43,374 nt of DNA from DATAVB01 sp040414495 (GTDB lineage Bacteria > Actinomycetota > Actinomycetes > Mycobacteriales > QHCD01): positions 1 to 43,374 of the forward strand of contig JBEDUI010000158.1 of assembly GCA_040414495.1 (NCBI GenBank), written 5' to 3'. Position numbers and translations under genes: made by a program. How positions within the stretch are numbered: the stretch's first letter is position 1; the number at the start of each line of letters is the position of its first letter. A model generated the notes under the pieces. That model ran no database searches. It saw only the letters and a list, made by a program, of their open reading frames with translations, and was not told the DNA's origin. Positions 34,296 through 42,028 of this stretch are shown here, one piece after another.

Positions 34296-34571
34296 ATGAC
34301 CGAAGACGATGAGGTGGTGAAGGAACAGCTGCGGGCGCGCCTGGAATTTCTCGAGGCCAGGCTCGTGGCGGCCCAGCGGCGGGCGGACGTGTTCGGCATC
34401 ATCGAGAACAGCGACGATCCGACCGACGCGCGGCACCGGCTCGCCGACCTGCTGGCGCTCTCTGACGCGGGTGCGGGCGCGGTGCTGAGCATGCCGGTCG
34501 GGCAACTCTCCCGGTCCGAGCAGGACAAGATCCAGACCGAACGGGACCGCATTCGCTCGCGGCTGTGGTGA
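34296..34571 (+). CDS. Free-standing GyrA coiled-coil/dimer-domain-like miniprotein
   Basis: A 91-residue protein that resembles only the coiled-coil and C-gate part of DNA gyrase/topo IV subunit A. LEFLEARLVAAQRRADVFGI is followed by IENSDDPTDARHRLADLLAL and then AGAVLSMPVGQLSRSEQDKI, matching the order ILEAL...(D)xIIxxIRxSxxPxxAxxxL...xxQAxAILDMxLxxLTxxExxKI in GyrA. The catalytic Tyr domain and the winged helix are absent. ATG 34296 is used; the ribosome site is weak. Divergent from PPOX, upstream of the MFS gene. It might be a gyrase-binding modulator or simply a borrowed helical hairpin. Confidence 0.6.
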   Translation: MTEDDEVVKEQLRARLEFLEARLVAAQRRADVFGIIENSDDPTDARHRLADLLALSDAGAGAVLSMPVGQLSRSEQDKIQTERDRIRSRLW

Positions 34572-34598
34572 TCCGGAAATTCTCGGTAGGCTCGATCT

Positions 34599-35837
34599 AT
34601 GAGCCGACGATGTTGATTCTCACCTGATCCTGCCCGCGGGATTGCCCGCCGCCTGTTCGTCTTTTCCGGGCTTGACGACGCGATCCTGCTTTATCCGGTT
34701 TATGCGCTGCTCTTCGCCGCTCACGGCCTGTCGACAGCGCAGATCTCATCGTTGTTCGTGCTGTGGTCGGGCACGTCCGTAGCACTGCAGATTCCGGCCG
34801 GTGCGCTGGCCGACCGGGTGTCCCGGCGGTTGTTGCTCGGGGTCGGTTGCGCGCTCCGGGCGGTTGGTTTTGGTCTCTGGGTCGTGGCGCCCTCGTATCC
34901 GGGCTTCGCGGCCGGGTTCGTGTTGTGGGCGGTCAAGAGTTCGCTGACCTCGGGCACGCTGGAGTCGCTGGTCTACGACGAGCTGGCAGCCGTGGGGCTC
35001 ACTGACCGCTATACGCGACTGACCGGTCGGGCGTCGGCGGCGTTAGGTGCGGCCGAGTTGGTCGCGACCGCGGCCGCCGGACCGGTGTTAGCGGTGGGCG
35101 GATACCGGCTGGTCGGGTATGCGTCGGTGGCGGTGTGCGTGGTGCAGACGTTGGTCGCCTTGTCGTTCCGGGATGCGCCGCGGTCCTCGGCTGATGCCGA
35201 CGAGCCCGGCTATCTGGCTACGTTGCGGGCCGGGGTTTCGGAGGTCGTACGCCGGCCGCAGCTGCGCAGCCTGGTGCTGGTCGCCGGGCTCGGCGGGTTG
35301 CTGGCGATTGACGAGTACCTGCCGCTGTTGGCCCGCGACACCGGAGTGGGTGTCTCCGCGATCCCGCCGTTGCTGCTGGTGCCGGCGTTGGCGCGGATCT
35401 TCTCGTCCTTTGTCGTGGGTACCGGCCGCTGGCGTGCCGTAGCAGCTCCGATGGCGGTATGTGCGGTGTTGGTCGGCGGTGGCGGCCTCAGCGCGTCGGT
35501 TCTCGGATTGGTCGGGGTCGGCGTGGGGTTCGGTTGCTGGCAGTTGGCGCAGTTGGTGGTGGAGGCGCGGGTGCAGCATGCCGTCGTCGGGCCGGCCCGG
35601 GCCACGGTGACGTCGGTGGTCGAGGTGCTGGGCGAGGGGAGCGCGCTCGTGGTGACCGGGGTGTTCGGGTTGGCCGCGGATTGGTTGGGGTTGCCGGTGC
35701 TGTTCGCCGCGGACGGACTCTGCCTGTTGGCCCTCGCCGGGTACGCCGCGCTCCGGGTCGGTTCCGAACCGGCGCGCTGGAATGCCGTCAAAGATGACGA
35801 AACCGGTTCCCCGAGTAATTCCGGGGAACCGGTTTAG
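34599..35837 (+). CDS. MFS transporter with in-frame TGA at codon 6
   Basis: An MFS permease (about 407 residues after the stop) with first helix RRLFVFSGLDDAILLYPVYA, the loop 2-3 motif GALADRVSRRLLL and later helices such as LVLVAGLGGLLAIDEYLPLL. An ATG at 34599 with a GGTAGG ribosome site opens the right frame as MSRRC, then TGA (34614-34616). The frame continues with FSPDPARGIARRLFVFSGLD, which is clearly protein-like. No ATG, GTG or TTG lies between the TGA and the first helix; the TTG at 34752 would lose that helix. So this is either a recent nonsense mutation, a sequencing error, readthrough, or a CTG/ATT start (34653/34641). Substrate unknown. Confidence 0.75.
35800..35835 (+). terminator. 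Terminator hairpin inside the end of the MFS coding region
   Basis: AAACCGGTTCCCC (35800-35812) and GGGGAACCGGTTT (35823-35835) pair perfectly over 13 bases with a 10-base loop. The whole hairpin lies in the last twelve codons and the TAG follows at once. Its 3' side ends in TTT, so some termination is plausible. Confidence 0.65.
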
Positions 35838-35878
35838 GCGTCATTGGCGCTAGCGGGAGGTCCGAGTCATCTGGCTGC

Positions 35879-36088
35879 CTAGCGGCCCAAATGCACCAGA
35901 TAACGGTCGCCCGAACGCTCCAGCTGCCGATGCGATTGCTCCGCCATGCGGCGCGAATCGGTCAGATTGCGCAGAACGTCCTCGGGGAATACCTCTCGGG
36001 TTGCGCGCTCGGCGGCGTCAAGAGTCCGTCCCGTCGACCGGGTCTTGCTTGACGCTTGCCGCCGGCTATTCCCGCTCGATTTCGGCAT
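35879..36088 (-). CDS. Small basic protein overlapping the Ntn-hydrolase gene
   Basis: A 69-residue protein of unknown family. The N-terminal 30 residues are basic and flexible (MPKSSGNSRRQASSKTRSTG), followed by a helical part with AAERATREVFPEDVLRNLTD and SRRMAEQSHRQLERSGDRYL. No signal or membrane helix. It begins inside the last eight codons of the proteasome-like gene; in-frame ATGs at 36094 and 36103 are alternatives, and GGAG lies just ahead of the chosen one. The overlap implies coupled translation and perhaps a shared function, as partner, inhibitor or substrate-tag of the hydrolase. Confidence 0.55.
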   Translation of the reverse strand: MPKSSGNSRRQASSKTRSTGRTLDAAERATREVFPEDVLRNLTDSRRMAEQSHRQLERSGDRYLVHLGR

Positions 36089-37412
36089 CTCCATCGCCTC
36101 CATTCGTCAGATTAACATGATGGGTCAAGTACCAGGCGGGGTTGAGCTCGCGGCTGAAGTAGTGTTTCCGCTTCAACCATACGAAGCCGTCACCGGGCGA
36201 AATGAGGGCGACATCAATCGGACCACCGACGGTTTCCGGATCGAAAATACTCATTCGCTGTTTCAACGAAGTCACGCTGACCAGACTCTCGGCCAATACG
36301 CCCAATTCGTCTTTGGGCAGCGCCGCCAACGAGTCGAGCATCGGTTTGATGTAGTGCTCCTCCTGGCGTTCCTGCATGTTGGCGAGAAATTCCTGAAACT
36401 TCTGGTGCGCTAATTTGGCAACTTCCTGCTCAATCTTCCTGGCCTGGCTTTGCGTAATCGACGGCACAACCGCTTTTACGCATTCCAGCACGTCAATTCC
36501 GAATCCTTTATGCCACGAATCCCAATACTCCATAACAGCATTGCGTACGTCGGAGGTTATTCCGCTGACGAATCCCCACGCCTCTTCGTCCTGGGCGAAT
36601 GTGCTCAGATAGCTGGGCTCATCAATGGTCACCTCGTTCCAGGTCGGATCGGCCAGCCGCAGTACGCCGTTGACACGACCGCGGACGGTCGCCTCGTACA
36701 TCTTCGGCAACGGCGAATTGCCGGCAAATCCCGCGATAACCAATCCGGTGTCGGCGCTTTCCGGCGTACACCGGCGGATGGCTTCAATGCCAAGCTCGAC
36801 GATTCTGTTCCGGACCGCCGGCGTGAGACCGAACTCGACGAAGATCTCCCGGATCATCTTGTCGATCGCTTCGCCGTAATGCTCGAGCAGGACGGCCTCG
36901 GTGAGTTCTTCGGCCCACGGCGCCTCTTCGGCCGAGTCCAGGAAATCCTCCAGCAGATCCAGTGCCTCCACGAGCACCTGCCGCAGCTTTGATTTGATCG
37001 GCCGGCCGGACCGGGAAACCCAGCGCAGCCGGCCGCGGTCGATGTAATCGAATACGGACAGCAGCTTGCCGTAGACGACATTAAGTACGGTCGAGGTATC
37101 GGTATCCGCGGACAGCACATTGGCTGGATCGGCCAGATAACCGCAGAAGTCGGCGACGTACGACTCCAGATTGGTGGCCCGGAATCCGCGCCGGGAACGG
37201 CGGTATATCTTCACCGCCGATTCCCAGGGCAGACCATTCAGCTCGGCGTTTCCGTAAATCATTACGCCGACGCTGGAGCCGTCCACCAACTCGAACAGCT
37301 TGTTCATGGAATCGAAAACCTTGAGGCCGCGCCGGCCGCTCGATATCGTCACGGCGCTGTCCGCCGCCATCGCGACCGCGGCCTTGTTCATGACAACCGC
37401 TTCTGCAGTCAC
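36066..37412 (-). CDS. Proteasome-beta-like Ntn hydrolase with helical insertions
   Basis: A 448-residue soluble protein whose ends read as a proteasome beta fold. After Met1 the chain is TAEAVVMNKAAVAMAADSAV; if Thr2 is the nucleophile, Asp18 falls at the proteasome position Asp17. NKLFEL (37-42) aligns with the KKLFQI segment that carries Lys33, and VGVMIYGNAELNG with the next strand. VIAGFAGNSPLPKMYEATVRG (225-245) resembles the second-sheet hairpin. SIFDPETVGGPIDVALI (388-404) resembles the D..TGG.I.V..I end with Asp166. Residues 65-215 and 250-370 are helical inserts. GTG 37412 has a GGGGGG site. Classical beta subunits are about half this size and usually carry a propeptide, and none is seen here. 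Activity is inferred. Confidence 0.6.
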   Translation of the reverse strand: MTAEAVVMNKAAVAMAADSAVTISSGRRGLKVFDSMNKLFELVDGSSVGVMIYGNAELNGLPWESAVKIYRRSRRGFRATNLESYVADFCGYLADPANVLSADTDTSTVLNVVYGKLLSVFDYIDRGRLRWVSRSGRPIKSKLRQVLVEALDLLEDFLDSAEEAPWAEELTEAVLLEHYGEAIDKMIREIFVEFGLTPAVRNRIVELGIEAIRRCTPESADTGLVIAGFAGNSPLPKMYEATVRGRVNGVLRLADPTWNEVTIDEPSYLSTFAQDEEAWGFVSGITSDVRNAVMEYWDSWHKGFGIDVLECVKAVVPSITQSQARKIEQEVAKLAHQKFQEFLANMQERQEEHYIKPMLDSLAALPKDELGVLAESLVSVTSLKQRMSIFDPETVGGPIDVALISPGDGFVWLKRKHYFSRELNPAWYLTHHVNLTNGGDGDAEIERE

Positions 37413-37430
37413 ATGCCACCCCCCTTTGGC

Positions 37431-37459
37431 ACTATAGAGTTATCATGCCATAACAGTCT
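37431..37459 (-). promoter_or_regulatory. Promoter with operator-like repeat for the Ntn-hydrolase gene
   Basis: On the minus strand TATAGT (37436-37431) is a good -10 and lies about 20 bases before the GTG. An inverted repeat GTTAT-6-ATAAC (37439-37454) occupies the spacer upstream of it. The -35 (about AGACTG, 37459-37454) is poor, as expected of a regulated promoter. Confidence 0.5.
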
Positions 37460-37729
37460 GTAGTCATCGAGGCCTATAATTTCGGCCGTAAAGTCCAGTA
37501 CGACGGGATCGGCCGGTTATGGCCGGGCCGCTTCTTGTCAGTGCGTGCGGTAATTCGCCGTATGTGGCGGGATGTCCGCTGGCGCCCGTTCCAGCGTCGG
37601 AGTCCTGACCACAGCGCTGTGGTAACTCACCGCCACGACCCGCTCCCTCGCGAATTCCGATGTTGACGTGATTCCATAATCGCAGCCGGCCGACCAATTA
37701 CAAATCCCGATTCGATAAAGGAGCTGTCG
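37460..37729. other. Intergenic region between divergent genes
   Basis: No gene recognised. It should hold the forward promoter of the acetyltransferase gene. AT-rich patches near 37470-37490 and 37680-37720 are candidates, but no clear box pair stands out. Confidence 0.35.
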
Positions 37730-38140
37730 GTGATCGTTCGAATAACGGCGGGGCAGGCAGCCCTGTTGGAACGGGCCGTCGACAGGTTCACCGGCGTGCC
37801 GGGCTCCGGGTCCTTTGCGTACGCGCCCGGCACCATCGGGTACGTCGCCTTGCAGCACTCGGAGATCATCGGTTGGTGTTGGGGCTACGAGCTGCCCCGG
37901 CCCGACGGCTCTTCGATGCTGTACCTGCACGAGCTGGAAGTCGCCCCGACCCATCGCCGCCGGGGTGTGGGACGGGAGTTGTTGGGCGCATTCATAGCGG
38001 CAGGTGTGTCGGCCGGCGCGAGCAAGCTGTTCCTCACCACCGAAACGGCGAACCAGCCGGCTCGATCGCTCTACGAGTCATTGGGCGGTCAGTTGACTGC
38101 CGGCGGCGAGACGGTCAACTACTCCTTCCCGCTCCGGTGA
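37730..38140 (+). CDS. GNAT-family N-acetyltransferase
   Basis: A 136-residue GNAT enzyme that transfers acetyl from acetyl-CoA to an amine. The central strand and CoA loop are YLHELEVAPTHRRRGVGREL, with the pyrophosphate-binding R-R-G-V-G. The C-terminal part reads LFLTTETANQPARSLYESLG, as is common in aminoglycoside AAC(3)-I-like and related small acetyltransferases. GTG 37730 has AAAGGAG six bases upstream. It lies in a cluster with three phosphotransferases, a Nudix and a P-loop kinase, suggesting a small-molecule modification or resistance neighbourhood. Substrate unknown. Confidence 0.87.
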   Translation: MIVRITAGQAALLERAVDRFTGVPGSGSFAYAPGTIGYVALQHSEIIGWCWGYELPRPDGSSMLYLHELEVAPTHRRRGVGRELLGAFIAAGVSAGASKLFLTTETANQPARSLYESLGGQLTAGGETVNYSFPLR

Positions 38141-38146
38141 GTCCTG

Positions 38147-39145
38147 TTAAACGGCAGACCTCGCGGCGAGGTGACTCAGGCGGTCGATTCGGCCGGGGAA
38201 TTCACGCAGCAGGTTGGCGATGCTCTGCTCGATCGTCTGGGTATCACCCATCCAGCGAGCGGCGGGCTCGCGTCCCAGGGATACCCGTACCTGCGCCATC
38301 AGGGCCTGCAGATCGTGCCTGATCACGCTGAGGAAGATTTCTCGGCCTGCCCACGCGATGTCGCCACCGGCCGCGGTATAGGCCCGCAAAATTCTGTTGA
38401 TCGAATCGAGCTCGCCCGCGCCGAAAATGTAGGCAACTCGGCCAGCTTCGAGCGCCGCGCTGTCCGTTCTCACGCTGTCCCAATCGACCAGCACCGGACC
38501 GGTCGATGCCATGATCATGTTGTGCGTTTTGAAATCGCCGTGCGTCCGCACACAGTCCGGCGCGGTCTGGCACAGCTCCTGGATTCGTTTTGTGGTGTCC
38601 AGAATGGACGGTAGACATTCGCGGATGAGCCCGGACCAGCGTTTGCGCTGGTGTTCGGCGTCGACGAACCATTCCTCCCAGGTCGCCTGCGGTGCGATCG
38701 CGCCGTACCACCAGTCAGGCAGGCCGCGCTGGCGCAACGGCTGCAGCTGGTGAACTCGTGCCATCGTTCGGCCGAGCCAGTCGGCGATATCGTCGTCGGG
38801 CCGAAGCGCACGATTGTCGATCCATTCGTACGCCCGGAATAGCCGTCCGTTCCTGCTGGTCAACCAGCCGAGAACCGGATCCATTGGCGGGATGGGTCGC
38901 GGCATATCGATGCCCGCCGTCAGCGCCTGTTGCTCGAACGCCATCGCGACCCGAAGCTGGTCTTGCACATCGCCCTCGGTGAACTGTCCGCTTGTGGTGG
39001 GCCAATATCCTTTCAGGAAATAGCGTCCGGTGTCCGTATCAAGCCGCCAGGTGTCGGTGTCACCGCGTCGGATCAGAATCAACTCGCCGACCGGACGCCC
39101 GAGATCGAACGCGTGCGCCAGGAATTCAGAAGTTGGCGTGTACAT
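38147..39145 (-). CDS. APH-fold phosphotransferase
   Basis: A 332-residue aminoglycoside-phosphotransferase-family kinase. The ATP-site region is LILIRRGDTDTWRLDTDTGR and the Lys lies in YFLKGYW. The catalytic loop is CVRTHGDFKTHNMIMAS and the metal-binding motif VLVDWDSVRTDSAALEAGRV. ATG 39145 (MYTPTSEF) was chosen because the fold starts there and the next gene diverges 61 bases away; the frame to 39247 would overlap that gene. This is a different subgroup from the APH(6)-like kinases. Possibly resistance, or a metabolic kinase. Confidence 0.85.
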   Translation of the reverse strand: MYTPTSEFLAHAFDLGRPVGELILIRRGDTDTWRLDTDTGRYFLKGYWPTTSGQFTEGDVQDQLRVAMAFEQQALTAGIDMPRPIPPMDPVLGWLTSRNGRLFRAYEWIDNRALRPDDDIADWLGRTMARVHQLQPLRQRGLPDWWYGAIAPQATWEEWFVDAEHQRKRWSGLIRECLPSILDTTKRIQELCQTAPDCVRTHGDFKTHNMIMASTGPVLVDWDSVRTDSAALEAGRVAYIFGAGELDSINRILRAYTAAGGDIAWAGREIFLSVIRHDLQALMAQVRVSLGREPAARWMGDTQTIEQSIANLLREFPGRIDRLSHLAARSAV

Positions 39146-39206
39146 AATTCGTCGAACGACCGCTAACCCAACTCGGTTCCATTTCGTGCTGCTATGGTCG
39201 CGTCCC

Positions 39207-39935
39207 ATGAATCCGGTGTTAGCGGCGACGGTCCATGACCCTGACAATCACCTGTTGCCCGCGCTGCGTCGCGCGGCACCAGCGCTGCGCGAAACCTTCG
39301 GTGGTTTCGGGATTCTGGCGACCGAGCCGACCTCGGCCGACGTGGTGCGGTTCGTCGAGCAGGATCTCGCTGGTGCGGTGGACCGGGCGCCGGCGGACGG
39401 GAACATCGGCCGGCATCGCCGAATGTCCGTAGGCCTGGCATCTGGTGACGCGGCCGTGCTGTATTCCGATTTGGACAACGTGCTGCGCTGGATCGAAGCT
39501 GACCGGCCCGAGGTGCAGAAGGTGCTGGCGGCGACGGGCAGCGATCTGGTTGTGGTCGGTCGGACCGATCAGGCGATGGCGGCCTGCCCGGCGCGGCTGC
39601 GCGAAACCGAGGCGCTCGTCAACCATGTCTACGAGCTGGCGACCGGACGGCGGTGGGACCTGATGTTCGCGATTCGGTTGCTGTCGCCGGCCGCGGTACG
39701 GATCATCCTGGAACAGGGGCAGGAGGAGACGTTGGCCAACGACGTCGAATGGCCACTGTTGGTTGAGCGGGCCGGCCTGGCCGTTGGCTACCGGGAGGCG
39801 GACGGGCTGTCGTACCGGATTCGCCAGGATTTCGAGGCGGCCAGCGACCAGCACGATGGCAACCCGTTGCGCTGGATCGAACGGATCGAAATCGCCAACC
39901 TGCACGCCCGCGTACTCAAGAAATTCCTCGCCTGA
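39207..39935 (+). CDS. Hypothetical protein, glycosyltransferase-like
   Basis: A 242-residue cytosolic protein without a firm family. Early strands ILATEPTSADVV, then AVLYSDLDNVLRWIEADRPE with a possible DxD metal motif, and DLVVVGRTDQAMAACP look like a nucleotide-sugar-binding GT-A fold. The C-terminal part has NDVEWPLLVERAGLAVGYRE and ADGLSYRIRQDFEAA. The ATG is the first after the divergent kinase start. The APH-fold gene 39983 follows in the same direction 47 bases on, so the two may form an operon. Confidence 0.55.
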   Translation: MNPVLAATVHDPDNHLLPALRRAAPALRETFGGFGILATEPTSADVVRFVEQDLAGAVDRAPADGNIGRHRRMSVGLASGDAAVLYSDLDNVLRWIEADRPEVQKVLAATGSDLVVVGRTDQAMAACPARLRETEALVNHVYELATGRRWDLMFAIRLLSPAAVRIILEQGQEETLANDVEWPLLVERAGLAVGYREADGLSYRIRQDFEAASDQHDGNPLRWIERIEIANLHARVLKKFLA

Positions 39936-39982
39936 ACAATCCGTTGGCACGGTTGCCGCTTTCCGAGTTAGCTTGCCTGTCC

Positions 39983-40930
39983 ATGGCACAGTCCTTGTCA
40001 GCGGTCTTGTCTGCTTTCGGGTTGTCACCCGACGACGGTTGGCGCGCCGAACATCTGCGCACGTTGAACAACTCGGTCTTCAGCATCGGCCGGGCCGGGT
40101 GCGAACCCGAATGGGTGCTGCGACTGCATCGGCCGGGCTGGCGCGACGCGGCGACGATCGAGTCCGAGTTGGATTTGCTGGATCGCCTGCGGCACGAATT
40201 GTCTTCGCAGATCCGGGTTCCGCGACCCGGTCGTACGGTCGAGGGCGAGTATCTGGTTGCGCTGGACGGCTCGCTGTATTCGCTCCTGCGTTGGATTCCA
40301 GGGACGCCGCGGCGGCCGAACACCGGGCTGAACGCCGAGTCAGCCTGGCTCTTGGGGCAAGGCCTAGGCCTGATTCACTCGGCTACTGATGGCTGGAGCG
40401 CACCGGTCGAGTGGAATTCCAAGACCCTTTTTACGGGTGCCAATCCCGGGTTGATGGGCGCAGATCCATCCGAAATGGAGGCGGTGTTGTCGTCGGCGGA
40501 CCTGGATCTGTTCGCCGACATCGCCGAACGGACCGGCCGCGCTTTTGATCAACTCGAGGATTGGGGCGTTATTCACGCCGATTACATATTGGGCAACTGC
40601 CATTGGACTGCATCGCTTCGACTGGGGATCTTGGATTTCGACGATTTCGGACGCGGACCGCGCTTGTTCGACCTCGGTGCGGTATTGGGGAATCTGGCCG
40701 ATTTCCCGGATACCTGGGATGCTCTGGCGCCCGCGTTTCTCGCCGGCTACCGCGCCGCCCATGATCTGCCCGAGGATGCCGTGCCGCTTTTGCCGTTGAT
40801 GATGGCGGCGCGGCACGCATCCCATTGCTTGTGGACGCTGGGACATCGGGAGTTGGGCCAGGACTGGGTCGCGTTGCATCTTCGGGCTCGAATGGAGATG
40901 GCGCGCATGTGCTTAGCCGTCAGGTTCTGA
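39983..40930 (+). CDS. APH-fold phosphotransferase
   Basis: A 315-residue kinase of the broad APH/choline-kinase group. The N-lobe has LNNSVFSIGRAG and the Lys position is replaced by Arg in EWVLRLHRPGW, which is seen in some homoserine- and choline-kinase-like members. The catalytic loop is VIHADYILGNCHW (HxDxxxxN, with Ala in place of the usual Gly) and the metal motif LGILDFDDFGRGPRLFDLG. ATG 39983 gives MAQSLSAV; an upstream in-frame start at 39944 is possible. It overlaps the convergent P-loop gene by 11 bases. Small hydroxylated substrate, unknown. Confidence 0.82.
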   Translation: MAQSLSAVLSAFGLSPDDGWRAEHLRTLNNSVFSIGRAGCEPEWVLRLHRPGWRDAATIESELDLLDRLRHELSSQIRVPRPGRTVEGEYLVALDGSLYSLLRWIPGTPRRPNTGLNAESAWLLGQGLGLIHSATDGWSAPVEWNSKTLFTGANPGLMGADPSEMEAVLSSADLDLFADIAERTGRAFDQLEDWGVIHADYILGNCHWTASLRLGILDFDDFGRGPRLFDLGAVLGNLADFPDTWDALAPAFLAGYRAAHDLPEDAVPLLPLMMAARHASHCLWTLGHRELGQDWVALHLRARMEMARMCLAVRF

Positions 40931-41414
40931 GCGCTGACCGCACGATCTCATCGGCCACTTCGGTGATCGGCCTGGTGGCATCGATGACAATTGATCCGAT
41001 GCGCTTGGCTTCCTCCGGTACGTACTGATTCAGCTCAAGTTGCTCAGCGAGATCGTTGGGATTCTTGCCGTACTCGTTGTTCGTTCGCGTGAGAAGTCGC
41101 TGTCGCATTGTTTCGCTGTCAATGTGGAGCGTGAATCGTATCGCAAATAGATCAACAAAATCGTTCTGGTTCATCGCCCCGCCGCAAATGAATACGCCCG
41201 CATCCTGCGTCGCTTGGGCAAATTCTCGCAGCTTTTGTCCGTCCCACTGCCAGTTCGCGCGCCGCTCGACAGCGGTTGGTGTGCCGGTCAGCGGGTCGCC
41301 GTAGTAAGCAAACACGGTGTCCGAATCGACGGCATCATAGCCGCGCCGAGACAGTTCCTCGTACAGCGTCGACTTACCCGTGCCCGACAGACCGTCGACC
41401 TGAAACAACACCAC
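40920..41414 (-). CDS. P-loop nucleotide/small-molecule kinase
   Basis: A 164-residue adenylate/shikimate-kinase-like P-loop protein. Walker A is GLSGTGKST (8-16), then a substrate-facing Asp in YDAVDSDTVFAYYGDP. A lid-like region holds RQRLLTRTNNEYGKNP, with arginines suited to phosphate contacts, followed by EEAKRIGSIVIDATRPITEV, where kinases of this type close the adenine pocket. GTG 41414 starts MVLFQVDG directly on the first strand. Divergent from the Nudix gene 53 bases away. Substrate unknown. Confidence 0.78.
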   Translation of the reverse strand: MVLFQVDGLSGTGKSTLYEELSRRGYDAVDSDTVFAYYGDPLTGTPTAVERRANWQWDGQKLREFAQATQDAGVFICGGAMNQNDFVDLFAIRFTLHIDSETMRQRLLTRTNNEYGKNPNDLAEQLELNQYVPEEAKRIGSIVIDATRPITEVADEIVRSALRT

Positions 41415-41467
41415 GCCATGATAGGCGCTATTCGACTGCGCGAGCCGGCGGTGCCAAAGTGCAACGT

Positions 41468-41971
41468 ATGGATGCTGCTGAGAACACTCGCCACGCCGTC
41501 AAGTTGTTGATATTTGACCAGGCGGAACAGCTATTGTTGCTACGCGCGGCCGATCCATCGTCTACTCGCTGGGGATGGTATCCGGTCGGTGGCGGAATTG
41601 AGCCCGGTGAACAAATCGAGGACGCCGCGGCGCGGGAAGCGAACGAGGAGACCGGACTCAAATCCCTACAGTTGGTCGCTGAGGTCTGGCACCGACGTCA
41701 CGTCTATCGCTGGCAAGGCAACGTCTGCAACGTATTCGAACGTTGGTTCATCGTACGAACGCAACACTTCACACCCAATTTCGACGGCCTCTCCGCCGAC
41801 GAACGCCGATGCATAACCGAGGCGCGATGGTGGACGACAGCCGAATTACTGCAGTCGACCGAACCCTTTGCGCCGCCCGACCTGGCCACCCGGGTCCGCG
41901 ACCTGCTGCGAGACGGTCCGCCAGCCGCACCGATCAACTTACAGCCCGTCCCCGAAAACCAGGCGTCATAA
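41468..41971 (+). CDS. Nudix hydrolase
   Basis: A 167-residue Nudix pyrophosphatase. The box is complete (residues 42-64): GGIEPGEQIEDAAAREANEE followed by TGL, matching Gx5Ex7REUxEExGU with the metal-binding glutamates. AVKLLIFDQAEQLLLLRAAD and RWGWYPVGGG precede it, as in many members. It would hydrolyse a nucleoside diphosphate linked to another group. ATG 41468 begins MDAAENTRHA; the long open frame upstream is antisense to the P-loop gene and has no family content. Confidence 0.92.
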   Translation: MDAAENTRHAVKLLIFDQAEQLLLLRAADPSSTRWGWYPVGGGIEPGEQIEDAAAREANEETGLKSLQLVAEVWHRRHVYRWQGNVCNVFERWFIVRTQHFTPNFDGLSADERRCITEARWWTTAELLQSTEPFAPPDLATRVRDLLRDGPPAAPINLQPVPENQAS

Positions 41972-41992
41972 CCGAGTCAGTACCCGCAGCTA

Positions 41993-42028
41993 TTGTCAAG
42001 ACTCGTTTAGCAAGCTATGTTGCGCAAC
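41993..42028 (+). promoter_or_regulatory. Leaderless promoter with palindrome for the ArsR-ABC operon
   Basis: TTGTCA (41993-41998), a 17-base spacer and TATGTT (42016-42021) form a good promoter. The predicted RNA start is at 42028-42029, exactly where the GTG start lies. A perfect palindrome GTTGCGCAAC (42019-42028) overlaps the -10 and start, a likely operator. Confidence 0.6.
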
